Below, piece by piece: positions 1-6,278 of a DNA stretch of 16,202 nucleotides. Under the pieces are notes generated by a model that was not told where the DNA came from, made no database searches, and saw only the letters and a program-made list of their open reading frames with translations. The translations under genes and the position numbers were made by a program. The DNA comes from Ruminococcus sp. AF46-10NS (GTDB lineage Bacteria; Bacillota; Clostridia; Lachnospirales; Lachnospiraceae): the NCBI RefSeq assembly GCF_003474435.1, contig NZ_QRNF01000057.1:1-16202 (forward strand), in the 5' to 3' direction. Position 1 is the first letter of the stretch. Each line of letters begins with the position of its first letter.

Positions 1-13
1 ACGGGAGGAGCTT

Positions 14-139
14 ATGCAACAGAATATTGAATTTGAGCGGTGCATTGATTTTCTGGTACGGATGATTGATAAGTACGGCGAAGAAGTCCTCCGGGAGTTG
101 GAGGAAGAAAAACAGAATAAGGAAGAAAAAACAGCATAG
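14..139 (+). CDS. small hypothetical protein, 41 aa
   Basis: A 41-codon reading frame starts at ATG 14, four bases after a strong GGGAGGAG ribosome binding site (3-10), and ends at TAG 137. The product is short, charged and probably helical: a hydrophobic N-terminal half (IDFLVRMIDKYGEEVL) runs into a Glu/Lys-rich tail. I do not recognise a family. Similar tiny ORFs are common among the cargo of Clostridia integrative elements, which fits the recombinase downstream. It may be the last gene of an operon that begins outside the window. The ribosome binding site and the clean stop are what make it credible; its function is unknown. Confidence 0.55.
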   Translation: MQQNIEFERCIDFLVRMIDKYGEEVLRELEEEKQNKEEKTA

Positions 140-179
140 AATACTTCTGAGCGGGTATGGCTAAGAATGTTTTGGCGTA

Positions 180-208
180 TTGACAGGACATTTAAAATGA
201 CGTATACT
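180..208 (+). promoter_or_regulatory. sigma-A promoter for the small RNA upstream of the Abi gene
   Basis: A perfect -35 TTGACA (180-185) and a near-consensus -10 TATACT (203-208) are separated by exactly 17 bases. Transcription should start near 215, which leaves about 70 nt before a terminator hairpin. The promoter therefore seems to serve a discrete RNA first and the Abi gene only by readthrough. Confidence 0.8.
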
Positions 209-214
209 AAGCTC

Positions 215-287
215 AGTGATCGTTCTGTAGAAACTTGCGAAGCCTACAGGCGGGGGAGAGCCTGCGGGTCTCTCCCTCTTTTGTTTT
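215..287 (+). ncRNA. structured small RNA (abiF-RNA-like) preceding the Abi gene, candidate RNA antitoxin
   Basis: The stretch between a consensus promoter and a terminator has no convincing ORF but clear structure. Stem 1 pairs CTGTAG (225-230) with CTACAG (244-249) around a 13-nt loop containing CTTGCGAAG. Stem 2 pairs GGGAGAG (254-260) with CTCTCCC (270-276) and is followed by a TCTTTTGTTTT tract (277-287). An alternative pairing, CAGGC (247-251) with GCCTG (260-264), overlaps both stems and could form a switch or pseudoknot. Established knowledge, from memory: a conserved RNA motif named abiF lies upstream of Abi_2/AbiD/AbiF genes, and AbiF systems have been described as HEPN toxins neutralised by a non-coding RNA. 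Position, size and structure fit that class, but I could not compare against the covariance model. The transcript ends are inferred from promoter and terminator. Confidence 0.72.
254..287 (+). terminator. intrinsic terminator of the small RNA, upstream of the Abi gene
   Basis: A 7-bp GC-rich stem GGGAGAG/CTCTCCC with a 9-nt loop is followed by TCTTTTGTTTT. It ends exactly where the Abi ribosome binding site AAGGAG (288-293) begins. Most transcripts should stop here, so Abi expression would depend on readthrough, which would keep the RNA in excess over the protein. Confidence 0.75.
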
Positions 288-300
288 AAGGAGAAATGAT

Positions 301-1242
301 ATGCAGACACCGAAAAAATTCTCTTCTTTTAGTGACCAGGTTTCTTGGATCAGTGATGAAAAGGGAATAAAAATAAAAGACAGAGAATATGCGGAAGAGA
401 TGTTACGTCAAATAGGATATTTTCCTCTTATGGGAGGATATAAACATCTTTTTAGAATATCGAATACAAAGAAATATAAAGTAGGAACAAGTTTTGAAGA
501 AATAGTCAGTCTGTATAAGTTTGATGCAGAGCTTAGAGAGTTGTTCTTTAAATATTTACTGCAGATTGAGCGACAGATGCGTTCTTTGATGTCATACTAT
601 TTTACTGAAATGTATGGAGCAGAGCAGAAGCAGTACCTGGATGCTAATAATTATAATAATACAAAAAGAAATCATGCAACAATCGTAAAGTTGATAGCGA
701 CCTTGAAACGGGCAACAACGACCACAGATTATACATATATCAACTATTACCGCAAGACATATGGTGAAATTCCATTATGGGTTTTGGCAAATGTACTTAC
801 GTTTGGAAACTTATCAAAAATGTTTCGAGTATTTCCTCAATCTTTAAAATCAAAAGTATCAAAAAACTTTGAACCTTTGAATCAGCATCAGATGGAGCAG
901 TTTCTATCTGTTCTCACTAAGTATAGGAATGTATGTGCCCATGGGGAACGACTGTTTACATACAGAACAGTAGATGCTATTGCGGATACACCGCTTCATA
1001 AAAAACTTTCATTACCACAGAGCGGTAATCAGTATGAAAAAGGAAAACAGGATCTGTTTGCTGTGGTGATTGCTTTTAGATATCTATTACCTGGAAAAGA
1101 TTTTCTGGAATTTAAAAGAAAGCTTATAAAAGAGATTGACCGAGTAAACAGAGAGGTAGAGCATATAAGCGAAACGGAATTATTGAATAAAATGGGTTTC
1201 CCGGAAAACTGGAAAAATATTACCAGATACCATTTAAAGTAA
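301..1242 (+). CDS. Abi family (Abi_2/AbiD/AbiF-like) HEPN protein
   Basis: This is a 313-aa protein of the Abi_2 family (AbiD/AbiF phage abortive infection). The start is ATG 301, eight bases after AAGGAG (288-293). The frame is open back to 235, but that stretch lies inside the small RNA and its terminator. Near residues 209-215 it carries RNVCAHG, an R-x4-H motif that is the hallmark of HEPN ribonucleases, inside a helical segment (TKYRNVCAHGERLF). The N-terminal part has the family pattern of a helical bundle, with IERQMRSLMSYYF around residues 90-102. Family knowledge: these proteins are taken to cut RNA and stop growth during phage infection. The private promoter and structured RNA just upstream suggest an RNA-controlled toxin-antitoxin pair. 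Its place between a small ORF and a serine recombinase suggests it is cargo of an integrative element. Family call is firm; RNA control is inferred. Confidence 0.9.
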   Translation: MQTPKKFSSFSDQVSWISDEKGIKIKDREYAEEMLRQIGYFPLMGGYKHLFRISNTKKYKVGTSFEEIVSLYKFDAELRELFFKYLLQIERQMRSLMSYYFTEMYGAEQKQYLDANNYNNTKRNHATIVKLIATLKRATTTTDYTYINYYRKTYGEIPLWVLANVLTFGNLSKMFRVFPQSLKSKVSKNFEPLNQHQMEQFLSVLTKYRNVCAHGERLFTYRTVDAIADTPLHKKLSLPQSGNQYEKGKQDLFAVVIAFRYLLPGKDFLEFKRKLIKEIDRVNREVEHISETELLNKMGFPENWKNITRYHLK

Positions 1243-1248
1243 AGAAAT

Positions 1249-1296
1249 ATCCTCTAAGAGATAGTGAAATACCTATTGTCTTAGAGGATTTTTTTG
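1249..1296 (+). terminator. intrinsic terminator after the Abi gene
   Basis: A perfect 11-bp stem pairs ATCCTCTAAGA (1249-1259) with TCTTAGAGGAT (1279-1289), with a 19-nt loop and a run of T (1289-1295). It starts six bases after the Abi stop codon. Confidence 0.9.
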
Positions 1297-1352
1297 TATT
1301 AATTATAGGATTGACAAAGAAATGAGTCAATAAGAAAATAAGTATTGAAAAT

Positions 1353-1386
1353 AGTTGGAACAAGTACTAAAATAAAGTTGGGACAA
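1353..1386 (+). repeat. near-perfect 11-bp direct repeat upstream of the serine recombinase; possible recombinase site
   Basis: AGTTGGAACAA (1353-1363) and AGTTGGGACAA (1376-1386) differ by one base and are 23 bp apart, in the AT-rich gap between the Abi terminator and the recombinase start. Large serine recombinases often have their attachment site close to one end of their own gene, so this is a place to look for one. A role in regulating the recombinase promoter is equally possible. No core or target duplication can be identified from one window. Confidence 0.3.
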
Positions 1387-1415
1387 TAAAACGGAGTTAT
1401 ACTGCGAGGAAGATT

Positions 1416-3170
1416 ATGAAGAATAAAAAGATTAAATGCGATATATATACCAGAGTATCCACAACCATGCAGGTGGATGGCTACAGTCTGGATGCTCAGA
1501 AAGAAAAACTCAAGAGATATGCAGAATTTCAGAATATGGAAATCGTAAATGAGTATTCCGATGAAGGTAAGTCTGGAAAGAGCGTAGAGGGCAGACCGGA
1601 ATTTCAGAGAATGTTAGATAATATTGAGAATGGAACAGATGAGGTACAGTTTGTACTGGTGTTCAAGCTTTCCAGATTCGGTCGTAATGCGGCAGATGTA
1701 TTAAACTCTTTGCAGAGGATGCAGGATTTTGGAGTGAATCTGATCTGTGTTGAAGATGGGATTGACAGCTCAAAAGATAGTGGAAAGCTGATGATTTCTG
1801 TTCTGTCTGCGGTGGCAGAGATTGAACGGGAGAATATCCTTGTTCAGACAATGGAAGGACGTAAGCAGAAAGCAAGGGAAGGAAAATGGAACGGCGGGTT
1901 TGCTCCATATGGCTATGAATTGGTAAATGGAGAATTGCAGATCGCAGAGGACGAAGCAGAGATTATTCGTCTGATCTATGATAAATTTATTCATACCAAT
2001 ATGGGAATCTCTGCGATTGCTGCATGGCTGAACCAGCATGGATATAAAAAGAAAAAACGACAGAATAATACACTGGACGCATTTGCCGCTTCATTTATAA
2101 AAGGCGTTCTGGATAATCCGGTATACTGTGGAAAGCTGGCTTATGGACGAAGGAAGAATGAGAAAGTATCTGGTACAAGAAATGAATACCGTATTGTAAA
2201 GCAGGAAAATTATATGCTACACGATGGTATCCATGAAGGAATCATTTCAGAAACAGACTGGGAGCTGGCACATCAAAAACGGGAAAAAACAGGTGTAAAA
2301 TATGAAAAGACACATAGCCTCGATCATGAGCATATTTTATCCGGAATATTGAGATGTCCGTTATGTGGAAGCGGTATGTATGGAAACGTGAACCGAAAGA
2401 AAAAGAAAGACGGAACCTTATATAAGGATTATTTCTATTATGCCTGCAAACATCGTCGCCTGGTAGACGGTCATAAATGTGGATATCGTAAACAATGGAG
2501 CGAAGAGAAGATTAACAATGCAGTAGAAGAAGTTATCCGGAAACTGGTGAAGAATCCGAAATTTGAAGAAGCAATTCTGAATAAAATTGGTTCAAGAATA
2601 GATACAGAAGAAATAGAAAAAGAGATTGAAAGACTGGAAAAACAGTACAGGCAGCTGACCGGAGCAAAAGCAAGACTTGGACAGCAGATGGATAGCCTGG
2701 ACATCATGGATAAATTTTATGAAAAGAAATATCAGGATATGGAGACAAGGTTATACCGTCTGTATGATGAAATTGAAGGCGTGGAGAACAGTATAGAAGA
2801 AGTCAAGAACCGCCTGCTGAATATTCAGCAACAGAAAATATCAGAAGAAAACGTCTATCAATTTCTTTTATATTTTGATAAACTATATGATAAGTTCACC
2901 GACCTGGAGAAGAAAGAATTTCTTAACAGTTTTGTAGAACAGGTGGACATTTACGAGCAGGAGCAGCCAGATGGCAGATTCCTGAAGCACATAAAGTTCC
3001 GCTTCCCGGTGTATTTTGGAGACAGGGAAATACAGGAACTTTGTTGGGACAACGAAAGTACCGTTGAAACTGTGTGCCTCTTGAGCAACCGAAAACCAGA
3101 TACCACGGTAAAACTCAGCGTGGATATGGATGATTACTACCGTATTAAAGATGGTAAAGAGCCTAAATAA
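1416..3170 (+). CDS. large serine recombinase (site-specific integrase/transposase)
   Basis: A 584-aa large serine recombinase of the TnpX/TndX/phiC31 type, which makes and rejoins staggered DNA breaks to integrate or excise a mobile element. The resolvase domain (about 7-150) has the catalytic serine at S15 in YTRVSTTMQ and the conserved stretches EYSDEGKSG, FKLSRFGRN and AEIERENI. A recombinase domain follows (about 160-270, starting near GGFAPYGYEL). Next come a zinc ribbon with C314, C317, C344 and C355, a long Glu/Lys-rich coiled coil (about 385-480) and a C-terminal tail. Length matches full family members, and the frame is uninterrupted, so it looks active. A GAGGA ribosome binding site (1406-1410) precedes ATG 1416. 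It has its own terminator downstream. It probably mobilises the element that carries the upstream Abi module. Integration target unknown. Confidence 0.95.
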   Translation: MKNKKIKCDIYTRVSTTMQVDGYSLDAQKEKLKRYAEFQNMEIVNEYSDEGKSGKSVEGRPEFQRMLDNIENGTDEVQFVLVFKLSRFGRNAADVLNSLQRMQDFGVNLICVEDGIDSSKDSGKLMISVLSAVAEIERENILVQTMEGRKQKAREGKWNGGFAPYGYELVNGELQIAEDEAEIIRLIYDKFIHTNMGISAIAAWLNQHGYKKKKRQNNTLDAFAASFIKGVLDNPVYCGKLAYGRRKNEKVSGTRNEYRIVKQENYMLHDGIHEGIISETDWELAHQKREKTGVKYEKTHSLDHEHILSGILRCPLCGSGMYGNVNRKKKKDGTLYKDYFYYACKHRRLVDGHKCGYRKQWSEEKINNAVEEVIRKLVKNPKFEEAILNKIGSRIDTEEIEKEIERLEKQYRQLTGAKARLGQQMDSLDIMDKFYEKKYQDMETRLYRLYDEIEGVENSIEEVKNRLLNIQQQKISEENVYQFLLYFDKLYDKFTDLEKKEFLNSFVEQVDIYEQEQPDGRFLKHIKFRFPVYFGDREIQELCWDNESTVETVCLLSNRKPDTTVKLSVDMDDYYRIKDGKEPK

Positions 3171-3204
3171 AACCGAATAATACACTGAAACAAAGCAAGA
3201 CAGA

Positions 3205-3251
3205 AGCTGTTGATGCGTTAGAAGATAACGTGTCAGCGGCTTTTTCTTTTT
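3205..3251 (+). terminator. intrinsic terminator after the serine recombinase
   Basis: A 16-bp stem (3205-3220 with 3226-3241), including several G-U pairs, encloses a GAAGA loop and is followed by TTTTTCTTTTT (3241-3251). Confidence 0.8.
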
Positions 3252-3292
3252 ATCTAAAAATCTATTAGTCAAGTCTGAAAGGAGTCAATTCT

Positions 3293-3613
3293 ATGGCAAA
3301 GAAAAATGTAAGAAATATGAAGGTTTGTGGACAGAGCGGTTATAAATATGAGACAGTTCCGGCGATTACATTAAAAGGAAAGTGGCTGGAAGAACTGGGC
3401 TTTCATCTTGGGGATTATGTGCAGGTGAAATGTGAAAATGGTCAGCTGATTATCACGCCGGATGTGAATACAGCACAGGAGCAGGAAGCAAAAACGGCAT
3501 TTATGGATGAGGAGATTAAGAAACTGAAAATCAGATACCAGAATGAAAAGGAAGAAATTACTGCAAAATATGTGGCAGAGCAGAGTGCAGGCTGTTATAG
3601 AAAGAAAGCATGA
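3293..3613 (+). CDS. SymE-like (AbrB-fold) putative addiction toxin
   Basis: A 106-aa protein starting at ATG 3293, eight bases after AAAGGAG (3278-3284). The N-terminal 60 residues (PAITLKGKWLEELGFHLGDY and VKCENGQLIITPD) match the SymE pattern: a swapped-hairpin AbrB-type fold with an LxGxWLexaGF-like core. A Glu/Lys-rich helix and basic tail follow. Family knowledge: Escherichia coli SymE is an SOS-induced protein toxin repressed by an antisense RNA. In Clostridia, SymE-like genes are common in integrative elements, often next to partition-type genes, as here, where a ParA start follows after 14 bases. No antisense RNA can be seen with confidence. Family call is fairly firm; whether this member is toxic is not known. 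Confidence 0.75.
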   Translation: MAKKNVRNMKVCGQSGYKYETVPAITLKGKWLEELGFHLGDYVQVKCENGQLIITPDVNTAQEQEAKTAFMDEEIKKLKIRYQNEKEEITAKYVAEQSAGCYRKKA

Positions 3614-3627
3614 GAGGGGGAGAATGT

Positions 3628-3789
3628 ATGGCAAGGATTATTATGTGTGGATCATTTAAAGGGGGAGTTGGCAAAACTGCCAGCTCCTGGAACCTGGCTT
3701 ATTCACTGGCTGAAATGGGAAAAAGGGTTCTGGCTGTTGATTTTGACAGCCAGGCAAATCTGACTACCTGCTTCGGAATTATAACCTGA
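3628..3789 (+). pseudogene. ParA/Soj-type partition ATPase, truncated to its N-terminus
   Basis: ATG 3628 opens a frame with a clear ParA start: residues 8-17 GSFKGGVGKT hold the deviant Walker A (KGGVGKT), followed by SWNLAYSLAEMGKRVLAVDFDSQANLTT, where DFDSQAN is the ParA Walker A' region. The frame ends after 53 codons at TGA 3787. Full ParA proteins are about 250-290 aa, so about 80 percent is missing. The ParA-like coding stops near 3777-3780, and from 3783 a different frame encodes phage tail protein. This points to a deletion or recombination junction, not a point mutation. It follows the SymE-like gene closely, with GAGAGGGGGAGA between, so the two were probably co-transcribed. The product is almost certainly non-functional. 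Confidence 0.85.
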
Positions 3790-4394
3790 AAAATGCGCAT
3801 TACGCTTTACTGACGGTCGGAGAGGACGGGGCGGTGTCCTATGCAGCGCCGGTGCCGCTTCCGGGATCTGTATCACTGTCCCTGGATGCCAACGGGGAAC
3901 CGGAGAATTTTTATGCGGATGGCATTGCGTACTATGTGATCAACAACAATATGGGCTATGACGGGGATCTGGAGCTTGCACTGATTCCGGAGAGCTTCCG
4001 GACGGATGTGCTGAGAGAGAAGCTGGATTCCAAGGGTGTTCTGATTGAAAACTCGGATGCAGAACTGGCACTGTTTGCCCTGCTTTTTGAGTTTGACGAG
4101 GATGTGCGCCATATCCGCCATGTGATGTATAACTGTTCGGCTTCCCGTCCGAAGATCGAGGGCAAGACCAACGAGGAGAAGAAGGAAGTGCAGACGGAAA
4201 CGCTGACCATTAAAGCCACGCCATTGTCGGATGGAAAGGTGAAGGCAAAGACAGGAAATACTACGGATGCAACTGTTTATGCAGACTGGTACAAGGCGGT
4301 GTATCTGCCGGCCGCGGATCCGGCTTCTTTGCAGGCTGATAATGGTGGAAAGTCTGTTGCGGATGCTGCAGGAAATGGAAAAGCACTGAGCTGA
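3783..4394 (+). pseudogene. phage major tail (tube) protein, 5'-truncated
   Basis: From codon 3783 the frame reads NLKNAHYALLTVGEDG and on to residues typical of the phi13-type major tail protein of siphophages of Firmicutes (FYADGIAYYVINNNMGYDGD; SKGVLIENSDAELALFALLFEF; DWYKAVYLPA near the C-terminus). These proteins form the tail tube. No in-frame ATG precedes the homologous region: the frame is closed by TGA at 3744, and the first usable start is GTG 3834 with no ribosome binding site. The first few residues of the tail protein are lost at the ParA junction. The remainder is intact to TGA 4392, about 200 codons. GC is higher than in the small genes downstream, as expected for phage-derived sequence. 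It is a prophage remnant with no head, terminase or lysis genes nearby. Confidence 0.8.
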
Positions 4395-4407
4395 GGGGGA
4401 TTCAGAT

Positions 4408-4783
4408 ATGAGTATGATGAAGAAGATTGAGATTGACGGGAAGGCGGTTGCTTTTAAGGCTTCTGCCGCCATTCCGCGTATTTACAGGATTAAGTTCCAG
4501 AGGGATATCTACAAGGAGTTATCTGTGCTGGAAAAGAGTATCGGGGACGGGGATCCGGAAAAGTCTTCCCTAGATCTGTTTTCCCTTGAGATGTTCGAGA
4601 ACATTGCGTATGTGATGGCGAAGCATGCGGATACGTCGATTCGGATAATCCGGAGGACTGGCTGGATGAGTTCAACACGTCAGTATTTATCAGGTTCTGC
4701 CGAAGCTGATCGAGCTGTGGGGGATGAACATCAGGACGGATGTGGAGGCTAAAAAAAACTTCATGCAACAGACCGTGAAATGA
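4408..4783 (+). pseudogene. phage tail assembly chaperone, zero-frame part, two frameshifts
   Basis: Starting at ATG 4408 (MSMMKKIEIDGKAVAFKASA), this gene sits directly after the tail tube gene, the usual place for the tail assembly chaperone. The homologous reading passes through three frames. The first runs to about 4641 (...MAKHADTSI). The second reads DNPEDWLDEFNT (about 4644-4678). The third reads SIYQVLPKLIELWGMN and TDVEAKKNFMQQTVK, ending at TGA 4781. Each shift fits loss of one base, near 4641 and 4679. Translated without correction, the first frame runs into unrelated residues and ends at TAA 4750. The zero-frame product would normally be about 126 aa. These shifts are damage, unlike the programmed site at 4753-4759. 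Confidence 0.75.
4753..4759 (+). promoter_or_regulatory. programmed -1 ribosomal frameshift heptamer (A AAA AAC), relic
   Basis: In the last chaperone frame the codons are AAA AAC preceded by A, which is the classic A AAA AAC -1 slippery heptamer. A -1 slip continues into an open frame (4759-4947) that encodes a plausible chaperone extension. Tail chaperones of many long-tailed phages use such a slip (lambda gpG/gpGT is the model). The upstream frame is broken, so this is a fossil of the signal. Confidence 0.65.
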
Positions 4784-4947
4784 CCACTCCCCTGTTTCTT
4801 CTCCGGTGTGTGCAGCTGGGGATTTCCATCCGGGATCTGGATCTGCTGACTATCGGGATGGTGAATGATATGTTTGTGGAGAGCAGGAACGATGAGTATA
4901 AGGGATGGAGACAGGTTGCCACACAGGAGGATTTTGACAGGTTTTGA
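4759..4947 (+). pseudogene. phage tail chaperone -1 frame extension (gpT-like part), remnant
   Basis: The -1 frame after the slippery heptamer encodes about 62 residues (DREMTTPLFLLRCVQLGISI, then DLDLLTIGMVNDMFVESRND, ending EDFDRF) with stop TGA 4945. It has no start codon with a ribosome binding site at the head of the frame, as expected for a sequence translated only as a frameshift fusion. MxTPLFLLRCxQLGIS followed by DLDxLTxGMVxDMF is a pattern I recognise from second tail-chaperone ORFs of Firmicutes siphophages. The next phage gene would be the tape measure protein, which is absent: a non-phage promoter and gene follow. The remnant therefore ends here. Confidence 0.65.
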
Positions 4948-4961
4948 TTTGATGAAATGTG

Positions 4962-4990
4962 GTGACAGGATGATTCAGAAAGGGTATAAT
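4962..4990 (+). promoter_or_regulatory. sigma-A promoter at the start of the small-gene cluster
   Basis: The -35 GTGACA (4962-4967, one mismatch from consensus) and a perfect -10 TATAAT (4985-4990) are spaced by 17 bases. The promoter starts 15 bases after the last phage remnant codon and points into the DUF6440-like gene. Confidence 0.75.
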
Positions 4991-5031
4991 GGGTTCATCA
5001 AAATTTAACGCTTGAGAAAAGAGGAGTAAAC

Positions 5032-5223
5032 ATGGCAAAGAAAGAAGAAAGATTTGAAGTTATATTTAAAGACGGAAGTATGCTTAAAGATGAAGGAATT
5101 CGTCAAATTCTTGTAGATAAGGAGACTGGGGTTAACTACCTTTGTTGGAACTCCGGACTTGGAGCCAGTATTACACCTCTTCTGGATTCTGAAGGAAAAG
5201 TCATAGTTACAAAGCAAATTTAA
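5032..5223 (+). CDS. DUF6440-like small protein
   Basis: A 63-aa protein from ATG 5032 with GAGGAG seven bases upstream. It is a compact all-beta-looking sequence: ERFEVIFKDG, then GIRQILVDKETGVNYLCWNS, then GASITPLLDSEGKVIV. The central VDKxTGVxYL and the LTPLLDxxGKPxV-like end match small Clostridia proteins that I recall as DUF6440. Their role is unknown. It is the first gene behind the promoter at 4962-4990, so it should be well expressed. A leader-like repeat begins inside its stop codon. No signal peptide or membrane segment is present, so it is probably cytoplasmic. Confidence 0.7.
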   Translation: MAKKEERFEVIFKDGSMLKDEGIRQILVDKETGVNYLCWNSGLGASITPLLDSEGKVIVTKQI

Positions 5224-5245
5224 GTTTGGAGAATTGAGAAAATCG
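5222..5245 (+). repeat. intergenic repeat, copy 1
   Basis: The 24-bp string AAGTTTGG + AGAATTGAGAAAATCG begins at the stop codon of the DUF6440-like gene. It is identical to 5894-5917. Confidence 0.8.
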
Positions 5246-5287
5246 TGAGCTGTTGAATGGATTTTTGAGGATTACCGAGGAAACAGT

Positions 5288-5638
5288 ATGAAAAAATGTA
5301 AATATTGTGGAAAAAAATTAAATGACAATTTTGAGTTTTGTAACAGCAAATGTGAAAATTGTTATGAAAAGATGGTGGATAAAGACAGCCATAAAATCAA
5401 GTATTTTATATTAGGCATTATTTTGGGCTTCTTAGTTATGTTTTATGGCATTATTTCTAACAATAATGTCTTTATAATAGGAATTGGGATTATAGTAATG
5501 GGTATAGATGTTGTTTTATTGCCATTTACAACTCCTGAAACAATTAATTTTCTAGGATATCAAAAGTCAAAATTCGCAGGAAGAATATCAGGCATATTGC
5601 TTATAGCAGTTGGAGTATGGATGTGTTTTATTCAATGA
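5288..5638 (+). CDS. zinc-ribbon membrane protein, function unknown
   Basis: A 116-aa protein from ATG 5288 with GAGGA (5276-5280) upstream. The N-terminus is a zinc ribbon (C4, C7, C18, C22, with a further C25) of the kind found in zinc-ribbon domain proteins of Firmicutes. Three hydrophobic segments follow at about 38-57, 59-80 and 97-114. The polar residues after the ribbon (EKMVDKDSHKIK) suggest that the ribbon is cytoplasmic. I do not recognise a specific family. It lies in the same orientation as the DUF6440-like gene, 64 bp behind it, and is probably co-transcribed. AT-rich codon use matches the neighbouring small genes, not the phage remnant. Confidence 0.65.
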   Translation: MKKCKYCGKKLNDNFEFCNSKCENCYEKMVDKDSHKIKYFILGIILGFLVMFYGIISNNNVFIIGIGIIVMGIDVVLLPFTTPETINFLGYQKSKFAGRISGILLIAVGVWMCFIQ

Positions 5639-5701
5639 TAAATCCCAGCCTGCAAAATTGAAAATAAATTGAAAGTCACGAAATCGGAGGAGTTAATGAT
5701 T

Positions 5702-5893
5702 ATGTGGAATGAATTAGGCTTAAGCGGGGGAACCGCAATTATTATTTTGATTGCGCTGTATTTCGTCATCAAATGGGCAGTGAAAAATGGAATCAAAGAA
5801 GCCTACAGTGCCATTACTGGAAAGAAAACGGAAGAAGATGTCAGAAACGAAAAAGAATTGAAAGAACTCGGATTTGAGTTAGAAGATAAATAA
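5702..5893 (+). CDS. small single-pass membrane protein
   Basis: The chosen start ATG 5702 lies nine bases after a perfect GGAGGAG (5686-5692) and gives 63 aa. An in-frame ATG at 5696 would be only three bases from the ribosome binding site, and an upstream TTG at 5669 has none. One membrane segment (GGTAIIILIALYFVIKWAV, about 9-27) is followed by an amphipathic tail KNGIKEAYSAITGKK and a charged C-terminus ending in KELGFELEDK. It resembles small Clostridia membrane proteins that I recall as DUF6019, but that is weak memory. The function is unknown. It may form a set with the adjacent tiny membrane proteins. Confidence 0.6.
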   Translation: MWNELGLSGGTAIIILIALYFVIKWAVKNGIKEAYSAITGKKTEEDVRNEKELKELGFELEDK

Positions 5894-5922
5894 AAGTTTG
5901 GAGAATTGAGAAAATCGGGATT
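5894..5922 (+). repeat. intergenic repeat, copy 2
   Basis: The first 24 bp (5894-5917) are identical to 5222-5245; AAAATCGGGATT (5911-5922) is shared with 6150-6161. The copy begins directly after the stop codon of the 63-aa membrane protein. Confidence 0.8.
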
Positions 5923-5940
5923 TGGAGGAGATTCTTATTT

Positions 5941-6129
5941 ATGAAAAAAGGGATAAACAAATCAATTTTATTTTACATTGCATCAGTTCTGTTTTTCATA
6001 GCGTCAGCTATTGGCTTTACGAGTGGAAATGAAAGTTCTATGGCTATAGTATGGTTATGTCTTGGTTCTTCATTTCTTTGCTTGGGTTCGACTCATAAGA
6101 AAAAGGAAAACAATACAGATGATAAATAA
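5941..6129 (+). CDS. tiny two-pass membrane protein
   Basis: A 62-aa protein from ATG 5941, ten bases after GGAGGAG (5924-5930). Two hydrophobic stretches (SILFYIASVLFFIASAIGF, about 8-26, and MAIVWLCLGSSFLCLGS, about 33-50) are joined by a short polar turn. The tail KKKENNTDDK is charged. Pattern and size fit the small hydrophobic proteins often seen near immunity or lantibiotic-type loci, but no family is recognised. It is preceded by repeat copy 2 and followed by a partial copy of the same repeat. Confidence 0.6.
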   Translation: MKKGINKSILFYIASVLFFIASAIGFTSGNESSMAIVWLCLGSSFLCLGSTHKKKENNTDDK

Positions 6130-6149
6130 TTTCCCGCTTGTATTGTTGG

Positions 6150-6161
6150 AAAATCGGGATT
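6150..6161 (+). repeat. intergenic repeat, partial copy 3
   Basis: AAAATCGGGATT at 6150-6161, 21 bases after the stop of the 62-aa gene, is identical to the end of copy 2 (5911-5922). Confidence 0.55.
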
Positions 6162-6278
6162 CATAGAGTTCTTTTGTGATTTGCAACTGCTGGTTGACAG
6201 ATTTACAGCCCGGAATGGTGGAATGCAAACAGCAAAACTGTTATATTGAGCTCATAAAATCTGCAAAAGGAGAAAAAA

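Noticed and set aside
235..300. 22-codon N-terminal extension of the Abi protein
   Set aside because: The stretch is covered by the small RNA stems and terminator, has no ribosome binding site at 235, and the AAGGAG at 288-293 fits ATG 301.
1311..1403. Promoter for the recombinase from TTGACA 1311-1316 or TATACT 1398-1403
   Set aside because: Neither hexamer has a good partner at 16-18 bp, so no promoter is called.
3873..4472. 199-codon minus-strand reading frame opposite the tail genes
   Set aside because: It is the antisense shadow of clear tail-protein coding sequence, and its composition does not look like a real protein.
4621..4752. Frame changes in the chaperone gene near 4641 and 4679 as programmed frameshifts
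   Set aside because: No slippery sequence lies at either place, and each fits a lost base; only 4753-4759 has a recoding heptamer in phase.
6194..6199. TTGACA as the -35 of an XRE gene promoter
   Set aside because: No acceptable -10 hexamer lies 15-19 bp downstream.
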